A stretch of 64,000 nt of DNA, taken from positions 311,466 to 375,465 of the forward strand of contig CAJJDP010000081.1 of NCBI GenBank assembly GCA_905182995.1, given 5' to 3'. Made by a program: the position numbers and the translations under genes. The notes beneath the pieces are model-generated. The model saw only the letters and a program-made list of their open reading frames with translations, did no database searches and was not told the DNA's origin. This document shows, one piece after another, positions 37,181 to 49,637 of the stretch. Source of the DNA: Paramecium octaurelia. Its lineage: Eukaryota; Ciliophora; Oligohymenophorea; Peniculida; Parameciidae. Within the stretch, counting starts at the first letter, position 1; every line of letters begins with the position of its first letter.

Positions 37181-37720
37181 TCATTCAAGAGTGTCAAAGA
37201 ATTCTTAAATTGTGTTTTGTCGACGAGGTTTCCTTATTGGGATTTGAAACCAATCTTTGCCATATAGGTTCTCAACATAATCAGTAAATGTTACTAACTG
37301 ATACAATTTGTTTTCTTTATTTTTTTTTGATTGTTTTTTAATATGTGCATCATCATTATTATTGAAGAAATCATCAAGATCATTCTTAACTTCTATCTTT
37401 AAGGTTGGTTGAGATTGAAAATTTTCATGTCTTCTGAAACGAAAGGTTTTATGAGGCTTTTATGTATCCTATGCACTTTCAAAATCATCTATTTTAGAGA
37501 GCATTTTCTTTAAATTGAATTCAGATGGTCTTTGTGTTTTAAGGATATTCTGACTCTCCATTAGGTTGTCTATGCTATCATATTTCATTGGAGATTAATT
37601 CAGAAATTGCCTTGATTTGTCAGGCGACTTCAACGGAGATTAAAATAAGGTTTCTTAATCATAATCTGAAGTAAACAAATTTTTGGTTAGATAGGATAGA
37701 TTTGTTTTCCTATTAATCAT
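37181..37720 (-). CDS. Hypothetical protein
   Basis: 179 residues, no intron. Ser/Lys/Asp-rich with SPLKSPDKSRQ, SPMKYDS and an acidic DDFFNNNDD patch, then a more ordered C-terminus (LVTFTDYVENLYGKDWFQIP). Probable phosphorylation-rich regulator, inferred only from composition. Confidence 0.7.
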
Positions 37721-37795
37721 GCCAAATTTATATATTAATTATCGATTTCAGAATTTACTGTACTCATAATTAAATTTATTCATATAAAAGAGATA

Positions 37796-38341
37796 TCAAT
37801 CTTGGCCACTTGACAATGTAGCTTCAATAGCTTGAGTATTATTTGATTAGTATAGTGTTTTCTATTCTTAAATCAATCGTTAGATATTTAGATCTCGTCT
37901 CCTGTGATTCAATTTAAATTGATAATGTTATTCCATAGGAATTCTATTGAATTAGAGATTTTATTCTTATTATCGAATTTTTGAGTAATGCCAACTCTTT
38001 TATAAATTTCGAACTTCTTCAAAATACTTCCTATTTTGTTCTAATAATGGTTAATGCTATGATTAATATGGAGATACTTGCGGTTTATTATGGAGCAATC
38101 CACAAAGCTTAGCATGTTTGATGATTTGATTCATCTCAGCAGCAGAGTATATCTTGGTGGAATTCATTTCTGATAGTTTTCTATTCACACTATATGAACT
38201 ATTTCTGCTTTGGAAACTTTCATCATTGCATTTCATAGATTGAGATCTCTGTTTCGAAACTCTGTCTATGTGATCCAAATAACCAGGAGTTATATGGTTA
38301 TCCATTGGTTGAGCTTCTGAGACTTTGAGACTATTCATCAT
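37796..38341 (-). CDS. Hypothetical protein
   Basis: 181 residues, no intron. N-terminal half Ser/Asn/Lys-rich, a short helix (AAEMNQIIKHAKLCGLL) near residue 70, then a Gln/Arg-rich tail. No domain recognised. Confidence 0.7.
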
Positions 38342-38552
38342 TATGATTATAATACTTTGAAATTCCCAACAGATCCCTATATTTTCGAATGTATTATTGT
38401 TTCCACTTTAATTTATTAGGATTCTCTAAATTCATTAATTATTAATATTATCATATTTAGTATTTCCTTATATTTTTATATAAATATAATTAACAAAATA
38501 GAAGCACTAATAAAATCCTGAAAATTATTGTAATATATAGATACAAAAATAC

Positions 38553-39508
38553 ATGACCACTCCTGTATGTTTAATATTAATTAGCTTAGATAGAAGTTTA
38601 ATATTGAAGATTGTTCAGAATCAGAAAAGGAAGAAACCCAAAAGAAATCATTCGGAAATCAACCCTTATTTTAAACATCTTTATTTGAAACTACACATAC
38701 AAAACAATTAAAAAAGAAACCTTTAGCCAAACTCACTCTCCAAGATTTCTTAACAAATTATGATCAAAATTTTGATGATGTTTTTGGGGAATAAGAACTC
38801 CAACAACCTAAAGAACAGATAAGTAAAAAGAAGAAGAAGAAACCTGCATAAGAGAAAAAACAAAAATCTGATTCTGAATCTGAATTCAAATCTATACCTA
38901 AAAAGTAAAAGATTATAGATTCTGAATAATCAAACGAAAAACAAATTGAATATACTCTTGTAAAAGAACAAACATCAAAGAATTAGAAAAAACACAGATT
39001 AACAAAAATTAATAGCAGTAAATTAACATCTGAAGAGAAATCCAATGAAGTCAAAAGATATGATCCAAATTCTATTGATCTACCAGAAAACACTAAGGCT
39101 ATTAAGAAGAATTACAAATTAAGGAAATTTCTATTTAGCTTCGGTTTGGAACAATACAATCCTGAAGATGATTAGGAATAAGAAGAAGAAAAGGAGGAAT
39201 AAGTTGAGGAATAAAAAGAGAGTGCTAAAGAATTGAAAAATAAGAACAATAAAAAGAAAAATAATAATAATACAAATGATAATAATGATAATTAAATAGA
39301 ATAATTGGATATTGAATAAATCGAAAATAAAAAAAGGAGAAAACAACCTGAGAAGAAGAATAGTAAGTTAAAAGAAATTGAAAAATAGAAAGAATAAAAA
39401 TAACCAGAAGTAGATCTTAAGACTATGCTTAATCTTGATACTTTGAAATTGAATGTCTACATTCCAGAATGCAATCCTAAAGATAATGTTGATGATATTA
39501 ATTAATGA
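38553..39508 (+). CDS. Highly charged Lys/Glu-rich protein
   Basis: 311 residues with one 20-nt intron after the fourth codon. Long runs of Lys, Glu, Asn and Gln, such as KKKKKPAQEKKQK and KKNNNNTNDNNDN, and almost no hydrophobic core until the last 30 residues. Likely nuclear or nucleolar by composition. The stop lies 17 bp from that of the convergent gene. Confidence 0.75.
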
Positions 39509-39525
39509 TTATACATATTATCTTA

Positions 39526-40111
39526 TCATTTTTATTATAAATGGTGATGCCATTTGGTTTTCTCAGATAGAATGCCTGGATTTGTAACATTTCCAAATTT
39601 CCCAAAATTACCATAAACATTGTGAGCTGTGCTTAGAAAGTGTCGTTTCACATTGAAACTAAATTAATTCTCATTGAATACTGTCTTTCTCCTAATTCTA
39701 CTTGAGATGCATTTTTAGTGAGTATAGGAGCATCAGGTTCAGGTAATCTGGATCTGAATGAACCTGTATGATAGGGTTCCAATAATTTATTAGTTGAACC
39801 AACATGTAAATAAGGTTTGACTTTATAATCATCACTTATATAAAAATTGAATGGATTACGCATAAGTTGATGTTGTGTATGTAGATTTTGTTTCGTGTTC
39901 GGCTGGAGTCTTGTTTGCAATTTCATAGAATGGAACAGCCTTTTGATATTACTGTTATTACTTCTGGGTTTCCTTGTTTCATTCTCACATAAGAACATGA
40001 ACTAACTTTTGTGCTTTTGAAAAAGGCTGCTGATTTATCTAACTTCAAGGATGGATGGAGTACCATTCTGCCACTATTAATCGATTGTTTAGTCTCGGAC
40101 GGTTGTGACAT
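39526..40111 (-). CDS. Unknown small protein, possibly ciliary
   Basis: 171 residues after removing introns of 22, 25 and 23 nt. Contains YLHVGSTNKLLEPYHTGSFR and NVYGNFGKFGNVTNP, repeat-poor and extended, in the style of small microtubule inner proteins, but I cannot name a family. It starts 24 bp from the divergent CFAP97-like gene. Confidence 0.7.
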
Positions 40112-40135
40112 TATATTAATTATTTATTTTATTTA

Positions 40136-41128
40136 ATGAGATCTAATCATTAATACAATTATAATTATAAATTAGACTAAATATTTTCCAGAGAAAAGTA
40201 ATCAATCATTTATACATTCATTAGGTCTTATGATCTCCATTTGAAAAAATTGAGTGAAATTAAAAGCAAAAAATCTCATTCGTAATCAAGAGTCTAACAT
40301 ATAGAAATCTTAGAAAAAAGAAATAATATCAGACAATAAAGAAGGCGTTTTGATCTCAGTGGTATGTTTTCATGAAGATTTTATTAAATTTAGAACAATC
40401 AGAACGAATCAATAAAGGAAACAGTTAATTATATTAAAAAATAACAGAAATCTGCAATAGGCCTATGTAATAAGATTACTATAAATACGAAGATGAAAAT
40501 CTACATCATCCTCATAATTTAAATTTAACTTTTCGCAAAATACAAGCCTAATAAATTTAACATGAAAACATTAAATTAGCTGATCGACTCATGAAACAGG
40601 AACCTGTCCTAAAAATGGACGAATATTCTCATTAATATAAGGAAAACAAAAGGTTGATGCAAAGACTTTAAAGATATCAATAATGTCAACAATATGTTAA
40701 TTCAATTAGGTAATCTTCTATCTATTTTAGAAATAATTTGACTCTATCTAATCGTGATACAACAAATAATAGTTCAATATCCTAGAAGAAGAAGGATAAA
40801 TTGTAGTTATAACCAATACTCAAGTAAATAAACATATTTAAATCCTAGTGTCAAAAATAAATCAATTGATGTAACAGAGTTAGAAAAAATCAATTATTTA
40901 ATAAATCATGAAGACGAAGCAACTTTAAAGGAACTTCTATAATTATAAGAAAAGTAATAATAATAAGATGAAAAGAATTAGACAAAGTAAGAATTGCCTG
41001 AAATTCCTCAACTTAATGAGGAATCCTAAATTGAAACTATTAGACAAGATGAAATAGTAGAAAACCAAATCTAATAATAGATAGATAATGAAGTCAAACA
41101 ATAAAGTGATGATATTGATTAATAATGA
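40136..41128 (+). CDS. CFAP97/hemingway-like protein
   Basis: 304 residues with introns of 32, 21 and 25 nt. The first 130 residues resemble the KIAA1430/hemingway domain: YDLHLKKLSEIKSKK, then RRRFDL, RINKGNSQLYQKITEI and FRKIQAQQIQHENIKLADRL, the pattern of paired helices with conserved E-N-x-x-L. CFAP97 proteins act at cilia and centrioles. The C-terminus is Gln/Glu-rich. Assigned by eye; a profile search would settle it. Confidence 0.65.
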
Positions 41129-41207
41129 ATTATTTTGTTTTCTTAACAGTTTTACATAATAATAATATTAAATTTTATTTATTTATTAATATCAATTTAA
41201 CAGTCAT

Positions 41208-43046
41208 ATGAAAAGTAAAGATTAAGTTCTCAAATAAGTATATGAAAGTATTATATCATTATATCTAGATGACAATAAAACATTTGGTAAAAAAAATAAG
41301 CCAAGAAATGAAGAACCAAATATGTTTGACATTATGAAATGGCCTCTACAATAGGATGAACCTTGGGATTTTAAAAAGAAAATTTAAGTGGAAAGAGAGC
41401 CGGAAACCAAAAAGGTAACTGCAAGAATTAATCATGAAAATTAACATTGGCAGACTGAAAATAAAGATAATTTTAGAAAAATTGAAAAATTAAAAGTTGA
41501 TGATTCTTAAATTTACGTTTAAAGTAAGTGTAATTTTCATAAAATTTCTAGAATTAGATGATAAAACTATCAAAAATATAGCCAAATCATGCGAATGTTA
41601 AAATAACAAAATATAATAAACAAATTAACTTTAATAATATTAATAATAAGAAGATTTAGATGAAAAATATAAATTACCTTTGAAATGGAATCCAAAATAA
41701 TAATCTGCATATAGAGATAACTATTAGGTGAAAGATATAAAGGATTAAAATGAACTTATGTATTAATTGGAATAAAACAATCAGAATTTTAAAGGATAAT
41801 ACAAAGCATAGCATCCATAAGGAGGATTTTATTATGAAGAATCGAAAAAAGAAGAAGAAGAAGTAGTAAGTTCTGAAGAAGAAGAAGAAGAAATTAATGA
41901 TTAATAGAACGATGACTAAGTGAAAAAGATGACAACCAAATTCATCAAGAAGGCGAAGACTTTAGATCCAAATAATCCTGAAGATGCTGAAAAATTGAAA
42001 AGAAGAAAGGAGAGAATTAAGAAGTTTTAGGGTGAAACAAGATGGATAGCAGATTCAGCATTCACAACATATTTTGGTAAGCCTGCATGGGGTCCATACG
42101 GATATAATAATGTGAATCCTGCAGTTGGAGGAATAATATATGGACAACATCTCTTATCACACAATGTTTAACCTCATAGAAATAAGAATGATCCATATTA
42201 CATTTAGACTTATCAGAATGCATTAAGGAAAGGAGCTGCTGTTGCTAATGTAGAACCAGAACCTCCTAGAAATTGTAGAGAAGAGGATAGATTAAATCCT
42301 GAACAAGTAGAGGCATTAAAATCAAGGAATCCTTTGACTCCATAACCTTATTAAGAATTAAAGAAGTAATTAGATTCAAAAGGTAAATAATTAATACCAG
42401 AGTTCAGCATTAAAAAACCAGATTTGGGTAACACTTTACGGTTTGCTTCGGAAGCAGGAAGTGTTTAAGGTGAATCACATCCATAGGAGAATTAGAAAAG
42501 TCATTAAAAGATAAAGAGGCCACAATCAGCCTTGGATAATAGAACTCAGAAGTCATAAAATGAAAATAAGTCAAAAGTTAGTAATGATTAGAAAACAAAA
42601 GATTCAAAAAAGAAATTGGATAAGAAAGTTTAAATACAATCTGAATCAAATTTAAAAGTTGATGATCATTTGGCTATTCCTGATAAGGCAAGCAACAAGT
42701 TTATTGAGGAATTAAAATAAAAGAAGGAAAAGGCAAACAGATTGACTTGCAAAGTCAATGAGATAAATCCTTCATTATTGAAACAATCACCTAAGTAAGA
42801 GTAGAAGAATTAAATAACTGCTGATCTCTAAGAAGTCAAATCATTTGATGATAAGTACTATTGATTTTAATTAATAGAAATCCCCCTCCAAGTTATTTGT
42901 AATCATTGGATCCAATTGAACTGAATCCTAAAAACTACAAAGGAGTTCCTTCTGACTGGTTACATAGAATTCCATTTGCAGGTAAGAAACAAGATATCAT
43001 AAAGAATGGATAATAAACTAAAGAATGTTTTGATTATGGTTTTTGA
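41208..43046 (+). CDS. Unknown charged protein
   Basis: 595 residues with introns of 28 and 23 nt. An acidic run (KKEEEEVVSSEEEEEEIND) near residue 215 is followed by the most conserved-looking part, FGKPAWGPYGYNNVNPAVGG and IYGQHLLSHN. The rest is Lys/Gln-rich and the last exon ends PSDWLHRIPFAGKK. No enzyme motif. The Gly/Pro/Tyr block suggests a structural role. Confidence 0.75.
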
Positions 43047-43105
43047 TTATATAATGGTATCTATTTAATAAGTTTGGTATCTTATATTATCAACAATCCT
43101 TTTAT

Positions 43106-44075
43106 ATGATGACTTCACCTCCAAGACCTCAGCCAGTAATGCCAGGAAATTATCCCACAATCAATTATTCAGTCAAGACCACAATAAACATATCCTCCTA
43201 AACTTACTTAGGTGAATTTGAATTTATTTTATCTAGAAGGGGTATTGTTAACCATAATACTAATAACCCACTTTTCCACTTAAATAATAGCCAGTAACTT
43301 TGCCATAGCAACCTCAAAGAGTTCAATATCAATAGCCCCCCTTTGGTTCTACATCATTACCTTATAAACCATGTGCTATTTATGCACCAAATGCACCTGC
43401 CCTACCTAAATTTATAATCCTTGATAAAAATTTGTACTTTTATTTCAGATTATTTATAGTAATGTCAATAACCAGTTTAATAATAAGTACTTCTATGAAA
43501 TGTACAATAACCTTATTCTCAAACGTATAAACCTCCTTCACAATTATTCCAACCCATAGCCTTCACATTAATAGTGTTAATTAAATCCATAGTATTAGCA
43601 ATAATTAATTTAAAAATCTATCTAAAATAAGGCGATTTAACCACCTAATTTAATTAATACCTCAATATACGCCTAAACAAAGACCTCCTGAATAGATTTA
43701 ACTATAGTAATAAAGATCTTAATAGAATTAACAGAAAGATTAGAATTTAGAAGATAAATTTAAGATGCAATTGATAAAGCCAGGGATTCAACAGAGAAAT
43801 ATCAAAATCCATAATAACCATAAAAGAAGGCTCCTGATGATTAATAAGATTAATAGTTATAGAAGCTTGTCCTTTAATAAAAAGAAGGATATATTTATAA
43901 AGGCTAGGAAGATGAACCAGCAATGAAGGAATAATTTGGAGTCTTAACAGATTAAAATGGTAATGAGGTTTACATTGGCTATATTAGATAACTATTAATT
44001 TCTTATGAATAATATTCTAATTTGATTATCATTTCAACTACTAATAATTTGAAATTATTTCTAAAATGCTTATGA
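43106..44075 (+). CDS. Pro/Gln-rich protein, exon structure uncertain
   Basis: Begins MMTSPPRPQP and continues Pro/Gln/Tyr-rich (QQPPFGSTSLPYKPCAIYAP). The C-terminal part reads KLVLQQKEGYIYKGQEDEPA and VLTDQNGNEVYIGYIRQLL. Introns of 37, 25, about 25 and 32 nt are needed and one junction is unresolved. It may be a surface or RNA-binding protein; not recognised. Confidence 0.55.
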
Positions 44076-44107
44076 AAATTTTATTAATTTATAACGCAAA
44101 TTATATA

Positions 44108-45505
44108 TCAAATTTCAATTTTTTTTTTATTAATACACAGGAATGTAATGTTTTGAATGGCGATAGCTTCATTTTCCACTTCATATTCGTCAACTTTCTA
44201 AGAAGCATTATCTTGAAGAAACAACAATAATGAGTTTTTAGAAATTTTCTATCTATGTTAAGGTTTAAAAATCTTGGAATTCAAATATTCCTTTGGTGTT
44301 TCCCTCTCCTGAGGATTTGCATGCATCATCGATTTAAGCATTTCAATGATATCCTTATCAAAATTAAGATTTGGAATGTGATATTTCCCCTCCACGTTAT
44401 TTTTAAGTATAGTTTATAAGTCATTTCCAAAGGGATTTTAGTTAAATAACCTTTAGAGATAAATATTCATTGATACATATGATGCAAGCATACGCCTAAT
44501 TGAAATATATTGGCCAACGGCGAGATCAGGTAATCATGCTTTATATATTCAGGAGGTATAAAACCTATAGAGCTACCCTTTCTAAAAATATGATATTAAT
44601 TTTTACATAGGCTTTTCTCTATTACATTCAAAGGTTGATAATTAAAAATTGCTCACAACAATTTAATTAGAGTTGAGAGAATAATTAATCATATCCAAAT
44701 TAATACCATTTTGTATTATATGAAGCTCCTGGAAAATGTTTAATACTAACAATAACTTGTTAAGATACCAATTAACAATTATTCTACAATCTCAATTACA
44801 AAAGAAAGAGGTAATCCCATTTTTTACCTTCTTAAAATCTACTTTAAAGATATTAAATTTTATTTTTCGTAGATTAAAGAATAGTAATCACCATCATATT
44901 GTATTGAGACCATTTTGATAATGTAAGGACAGCTCTAAGAATTCAAAAGTTGAATTATCCTGACTTCCTCAGGTACTCTAGCTTACCATAGTTAAGTTTT
45001 AAATGTATTCGACATATCCATGTTTTGAGAATTGAAATTAGAAAAAATTCTTTTTTCAATGTACTGTTTACTATTTTTCTTATTTGTTACTAAGTTCATC
45101 TATACTAAATATTATATATACTTCATACAATGAATTGGTTTCAAGGACTGAATTCAATTTAAATATATTACTTTTGTTAAAAATGAACTTACCAGAACAA
45201 AAGTTATACAGCTCTTCTAGTTAATTCCTGGAACCTTCTATATGGTATTCTTAACTTTAGTAGGAGAGCTTAAAATAAAATTCATTCTAGCAAGTTCCTT
45301 CTAGATAATCATTCCAATCCATAATTGCACTCTCATCACTCCAATAGATAAACAGCTTAAGATCTAAATTTAATGGGTCCTAAAAATTTAAGTTAGTAAA
45401 TACCAATAGTTTTAATCCTTAGGGCTCTAAAATGATGTAAATTTAAGTCTTTCTCTCCTTAGAAAAGTTTAACCCTTTAATGAGATATAGGTTATTTTGA
45501 TTCAT
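44108..45505 (-). CDS. Protein kinase-like protein, probable pseudokinase
   Basis: Kinase-fold sequence in the C-terminal two thirds: PEEVRIIQLLNSQSCPYIIK (helix C region), YDGDYYSLIYE (hinge), LHIIQNGINLDMINYSLNSN where LH-x-IIHRDIKPEN should be, VVSNFQLS where the K-x-DFG motif should be, GFIPPEY for the APE end, and MLKSMMHANPQERETPKEYL in the C-lobe. So both HRD and DFG are lost while the fold markers remain. Several introns, not all borders fixed. Likely a scaffold or regulator of another kinase; substrate unknown. Confidence 0.7.
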
Positions 45506-45571
45506 TATAATAGTTGATAAAGTTTTAGAATTTTATATTAAAAATTAATTTTCTAGTTATTTTGTGAGGCT

Positions 45572-45742
45572 ATGAAAGAAGAAGCTGGATAGTAAAATAA
45601 TATGACGGAGTAATTATTACAATTATAAAATAACAAACAAACAAAAATAAAATATTAAATTACTTATTTTATTTTTTAAAATGCTTCATAAGTTGAATCT
45701 AAACTTAGTGTTATCAGTTAAGAAGATTATGAAAAGAATTGA
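45572..45742 (+). CDS. Possible very small protein
   Basis: A 56-codon frame starting MKEEAGQQNNMTEQLL, Gln-rich, without intron, in the 530-bp spacer between the pseudokinase and the trichocyst gene. It may be real or chance; nothing else is visible in this AT-rich spacer. Confidence 0.3.
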
Positions 45743-46036
45743 ATAACACAGTTAATTCTATATTTTCAATAATTATATTTTAGACATTTAAAAATTTCGT
45801 AAAATTCACACTATATTGAAGACTATTTCGATTATCAATCTCAAATTTAGACAATATTTCAAGTAAATAATAAATACTACTAAAGGAATTGTGATATATT
45901 ATATTAAAATTAGTATTTTAAAATAAATAAGGAATAATTTTTCTGAAATTATAGTATTGATTCAAAAAATAATTATAAAACTTAGAATTAATTCGTTTTT
46001 AATATAAATCGTTTTTTAATATTAAGTTTATTAGAT

Positions 46037-47175
46037 ATGAAATACATGATTGTTGTATTGATAGCTTTAGCAGCTACAAGTTATGCTTCAAAAACTTAAG
46101 ATCAAATCTTAGCACTTTTATAAGTAAGTTGAATTAATTATCTGAATAGACTGGAACAAAAGCAAGTGATGCTATTGATACAGTGTTTGGATTGTTGAAT
46201 GATTTAAAATAATCAAATATCGATGCTTAATTCGCAGCAGATTAAAAGAATGAAACAGATGAATGGGTTGGTGCTTAGTAAATATAATTAATTAATTTTT
46301 AGAACAATTGAATAATTCACTAAAATCAAAGCCTTGAATTAAAAATTATTCTAACAAGCCGTTGAAAATAGAGCTGAATACGAATAAGTCTTATAATAAA
46401 CCAAAAATTATTTGGCTTGGAATGAAGCCAGAAGAGATTCAATTGCAGCTAAAATTGAAACATTATAAGATAACTAATGCTTCAGCAATTAATTATTTGT
46501 CAAATCCATTAAACACAACTAAGAAGCTCTTGAAGTTATCAAACTACTTAAATAAGATGTTGCCGGGTATATTATAAATGGAGATTCATTTGAATTTACA
46601 CAAATTCAAGCTCAATCAGTTGCTGAAAAATTAAAGTAATACAGCAATTTGTTCTAAGAACATTAAATAAAATCATTCTTAGCTTTAGCTTAAGAATAAT
46701 AAGTAAATTATTAAAATATTCAAGGAATAATCATCTGGAAATGGATCAACATTGGCTGAAAAAGTATTGGGTGTTCTTGAAGGATTAGAAAGTGAATTAG
46801 AAGCATCATTAGAAAATTTGAAATAAAATGAAATTAATGCATCTTGGGAATTGGCTGGATGGGTTTCATTATCTGAAGCTGAAATAACAAGTTTGGAAGT
46901 AGAATATGAAAGAAAATAAGTATTTGCTGATAGAACTGCTACTGTATATATAATATTAATGAAATTAGTAAATTCAAGCTGCTCTAGCTTAATAAGCAAA
47001 ATCTAAGATTATTTTATAAGAATCATAAGATGCCTTAGATTAAGCATAAGCTGATTTGGAATCCAAGAGAGCTGATTATGAAGAAGCAAAGGCTAAAAGA
47101 AATGAAGAGAATGCCATTTTGGATGAGGTCATCATCATGTTCAAGAAATAAGTCGCTTCATGGTCTGGAAGATGA
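46037..47175 (+). CDS. Trichocyst matrix protein (TMP family)
   Basis: 346 residues with introns of 26, 25, 22 and 25 nt. A clear signal peptide (MKYMIVVLIALAATSYA) is followed by acidic helical sequence with Paramecium TMP features: ILALLQ, DTVFGLLNDLK, FAADQKNETDEW, NYLAWNEARRDSI, and a heptad-rich C-terminus (LDQAQADLESKRADYEEAKA). TMPs are made as precursors, cut in the secretory pathway and crystallise in trichocysts, the exocytotic rods of Paramecium. This gene strongly supports the host assignment. Its stop lies 30 bp from the convergent SF-assemblin stop. Confidence 0.9.
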
Positions 47176-47205
47176 TATTAATGATAGATATTCACCAAAT
47201 AAATT

Positions 47206-48034
47206 TCACATATTCATTTCTAACATTTCAATTTTAATTTTTTCAATTACAGTTTCAATCAAAGAAACCATTTCTTATTCAGTAGTTTCTCTTTCTTTTC
47301 TATTTCGCTTCAATAATTCAGTAATTCTAAATTGCACTTCTCGTAAACTTTCAACTATGTCTTCCTCTTTGGTTTCTCTTTCTTTTCTCTCTCTATAATA
47401 ATCATTAGATTTGATAATACCTATCAAATAATTCTCTTAGGTCTGATATTTACTCCATAAATTAATGGTATATTCTTTCCTCAACCTCTCTTCTTTCGTC
47501 AATTTCATTTTACAGATCATCGGCAATCTTTGGTAAATCTTCATTCAGATACATATCCACATATTTATGTGATTCCAAAAGTTCAACTCCTTATCTATTC
47601 ACATCTTAGGATATGAAATCTATTTATTAACTAATTGCATAAGTTAATTTCTTCTCTTAATCGACTCTCTCCTTTTAACTAGTTTCTAATAATCTTTTTG
47701 CATGCCTTTCCAAATCGACAATCATTTTTTAAGTTTCTTATTCTTATCTCACTCGACTAATTTTCAAATTATTAGTACTTATCATTTTCACTATCTAAGA
47801 ATACTTATAATTCTTTAAATTTATTTGCCAATTAACTAAATATTGCTTCTTTTTATTAAGATGCATTTCTTAAATTAGATTCAAACTGGGCTATCAATTA
47901 TGCGATAATTGAAAATCTGCTATTTTTTCTATAATTAATTATTGAATTAATTAATACTCATCCTAAACTTGGTTCTATATATTGTTTAATTTCTCAAAAA
48001 TCCCTGTTACTCTAGTTTATACATTGTCATTCAT
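47206..48034 (-). CDS. SF-assemblin/beta-giardin family protein
   Basis: 249 residues after removing introns of 29, 22 and 28 nt. Starts with a short head (MNDNVQTRVTGIFEKLNNI) followed by an uninterrupted coiled coil, with FSQLANKFKELQVFLD, MIVDLERHAKRLLE and the tail LIETVIEKIKIEMLE. This head-plus-rod plan and length fit SF-assemblin, the filament protein of striated rootlet fibres attached to basal bodies. Ciliates have large families of these. All three splice junctions restore one frame. Confidence 0.8.
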
Positions 48035-48136
48035 TTCTTTGAATTATAATATTTATTAACTATTTAACAGAATTTTTTATTAGTTTAAATTTTAATTCAA
48101 AGATGAATTAAATAATAAAAATAGTTATTAAATTTA

Positions 48137-48436
48137 ATGAACTCAAAAAAAGAGTACTTAAAAAATGTGTTTGATTAACATATTCTCAAAGAATAAAGAA
48201 ACAATAAGTATGAACCTAGTAGTAGCTTATTGTAGCCAACATTTTAAAATCTAATGCATTCCCTGCCATCTAATATTTCACTTTCCTAAATAAAATATTA
48301 AAAATATAGATCTGCATCCACAAGTTTGGAACAATCGAAACCCCTGCCAAGTCCAAGTTTTGGAGGTTAAATGACAAGATCTCAATAATTTAGAACAAAT
48401 AATATTTTAGGAGATATAAAAAATAGAAAATATTGA
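48137..48436 (+). CDS. Small hypothetical protein
   Basis: 99 residues, no intron, basic and Ser/Gln-rich (SLEQSKPLPSPSFGG). Probably disordered. Starts 102 bp from the divergent SF-assemblin gene. No family recognised. Confidence 0.5.
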
Positions 48437-49013
48437 AAAATTAAAACACCATTATTTAATACTAAAAAAATAGAAATTAACAAATAATCATGTATTTATG
48501 AATAGATGCATATCAACTATGCACTTTCTAATTCTCTTCTCATCTTCTTCAATTTTTTATCTTACTGAAAAGTCTCAACAGAAATGAGTAAGTTGAATAT
48601 ATATTGAAATATTAAATTAATGTAAAATATAACCATATAAAATTATCAATTTGACTTTTGGTTGTTATTGTAATAAATATGCAATAGAGAGTTAATGTTT
48701 GAATAAACTAATCGTAATTTAAGAGAAAAAATAACAATAATTAATTATAGTCATGTATATTTTAAAAAGGATAGGTTTATGATAGTTATTTATTTAAGCT
48801 TAACGATACTTTTAATGTATACCGATTTTTGTATTTATTTTATGAATTAAAGTAAAATAGAATAATTAAAATTATTAGTTTTTTTGGGGAAAGCACACTT
48901 TTAATTTATGAATATTCTCTTAAATAGGTATTTCACGAGTTTATTGCTCAAAAAATGAAGGCTTGTATTATTAGACTTTGTAATTTATCAAAGAGAATCA
49001 ATAACATAAGAAA
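48437..49013. other. AT-rich spacer
   Basis: About 580 bp of A/T tracts with no gene seen. It marks the change from the gene-dense left part to the gene-poor right arm. Confidence 0.4.
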
Positions 49014-49637
49014 ATGGATTTATTTTCGAAATATGCTGTCTCGTGGAGCATATTTTTAATAATAATTATAGATATCATTAGAACTTAAATGAAATTATGT
49101 CAAATTCTACTATTCTTGAATTGCTAACTCTTAGTGCTTACAATTCAAAACTGCAAATATTCGATTACGTTAGACCTAATGGCAAAATCAATTCTTAGAG
49201 GCCATTACAAGGATGTAGCCTCTGAATCCAATGGGGCAATGGTTTCAAGTGCAAGATAAAATCAATTTCTTGGGATCACCAACTAAAATCCTAGTCCATT
49301 AAGAGATTCAATATATGCTGTTTAAGTGAATAATGGGCATATAAATACATTTTATTTGCTTGAAGTTTCATTTGCATAAACTCATGAGATAAATTAAATA
49401 ATGATCTGGTTCTACGATTTAGACAATAGAAACAGTTATTTCAATCTAACTGTCAAAAATAAAGACAACATTGAAAAAGTAGTGTTTGAAGGTTAACACG
49501 TGTAAAGAATTGTCAAAGTAAGCATTCCAGATCAAATGGTATCAAGTTTAAAATTAACATATATGTCTGGTGGCACATTTGCTGATTTAGTCATTTTCAA
49601 AATATAAGCTTATTATGCAAATAGAAGCTCAACTTGA
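49014..49637 (+). CDS. Unknown membrane-anchored or secreted protein
   Basis: 207 residues, no intron. The N-terminus has hydrophobic stretches (SWSIFLIIIIDII and ILLFLNCQLLVLTI) that could act as signal anchor. The remainder looks beta-rich: MIWFYDLDNRNSYFNLTVKN, VSIPDQMVSSLKLTYMSGG and FADLVIFKIQAYYA. It resembles a small sandwich domain as on surface proteins, but no family is recognised. If translation starts at a later Met the anchor is lost. The 3' part is copied in the assembly duplication at 50673. Confidence 0.6.
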
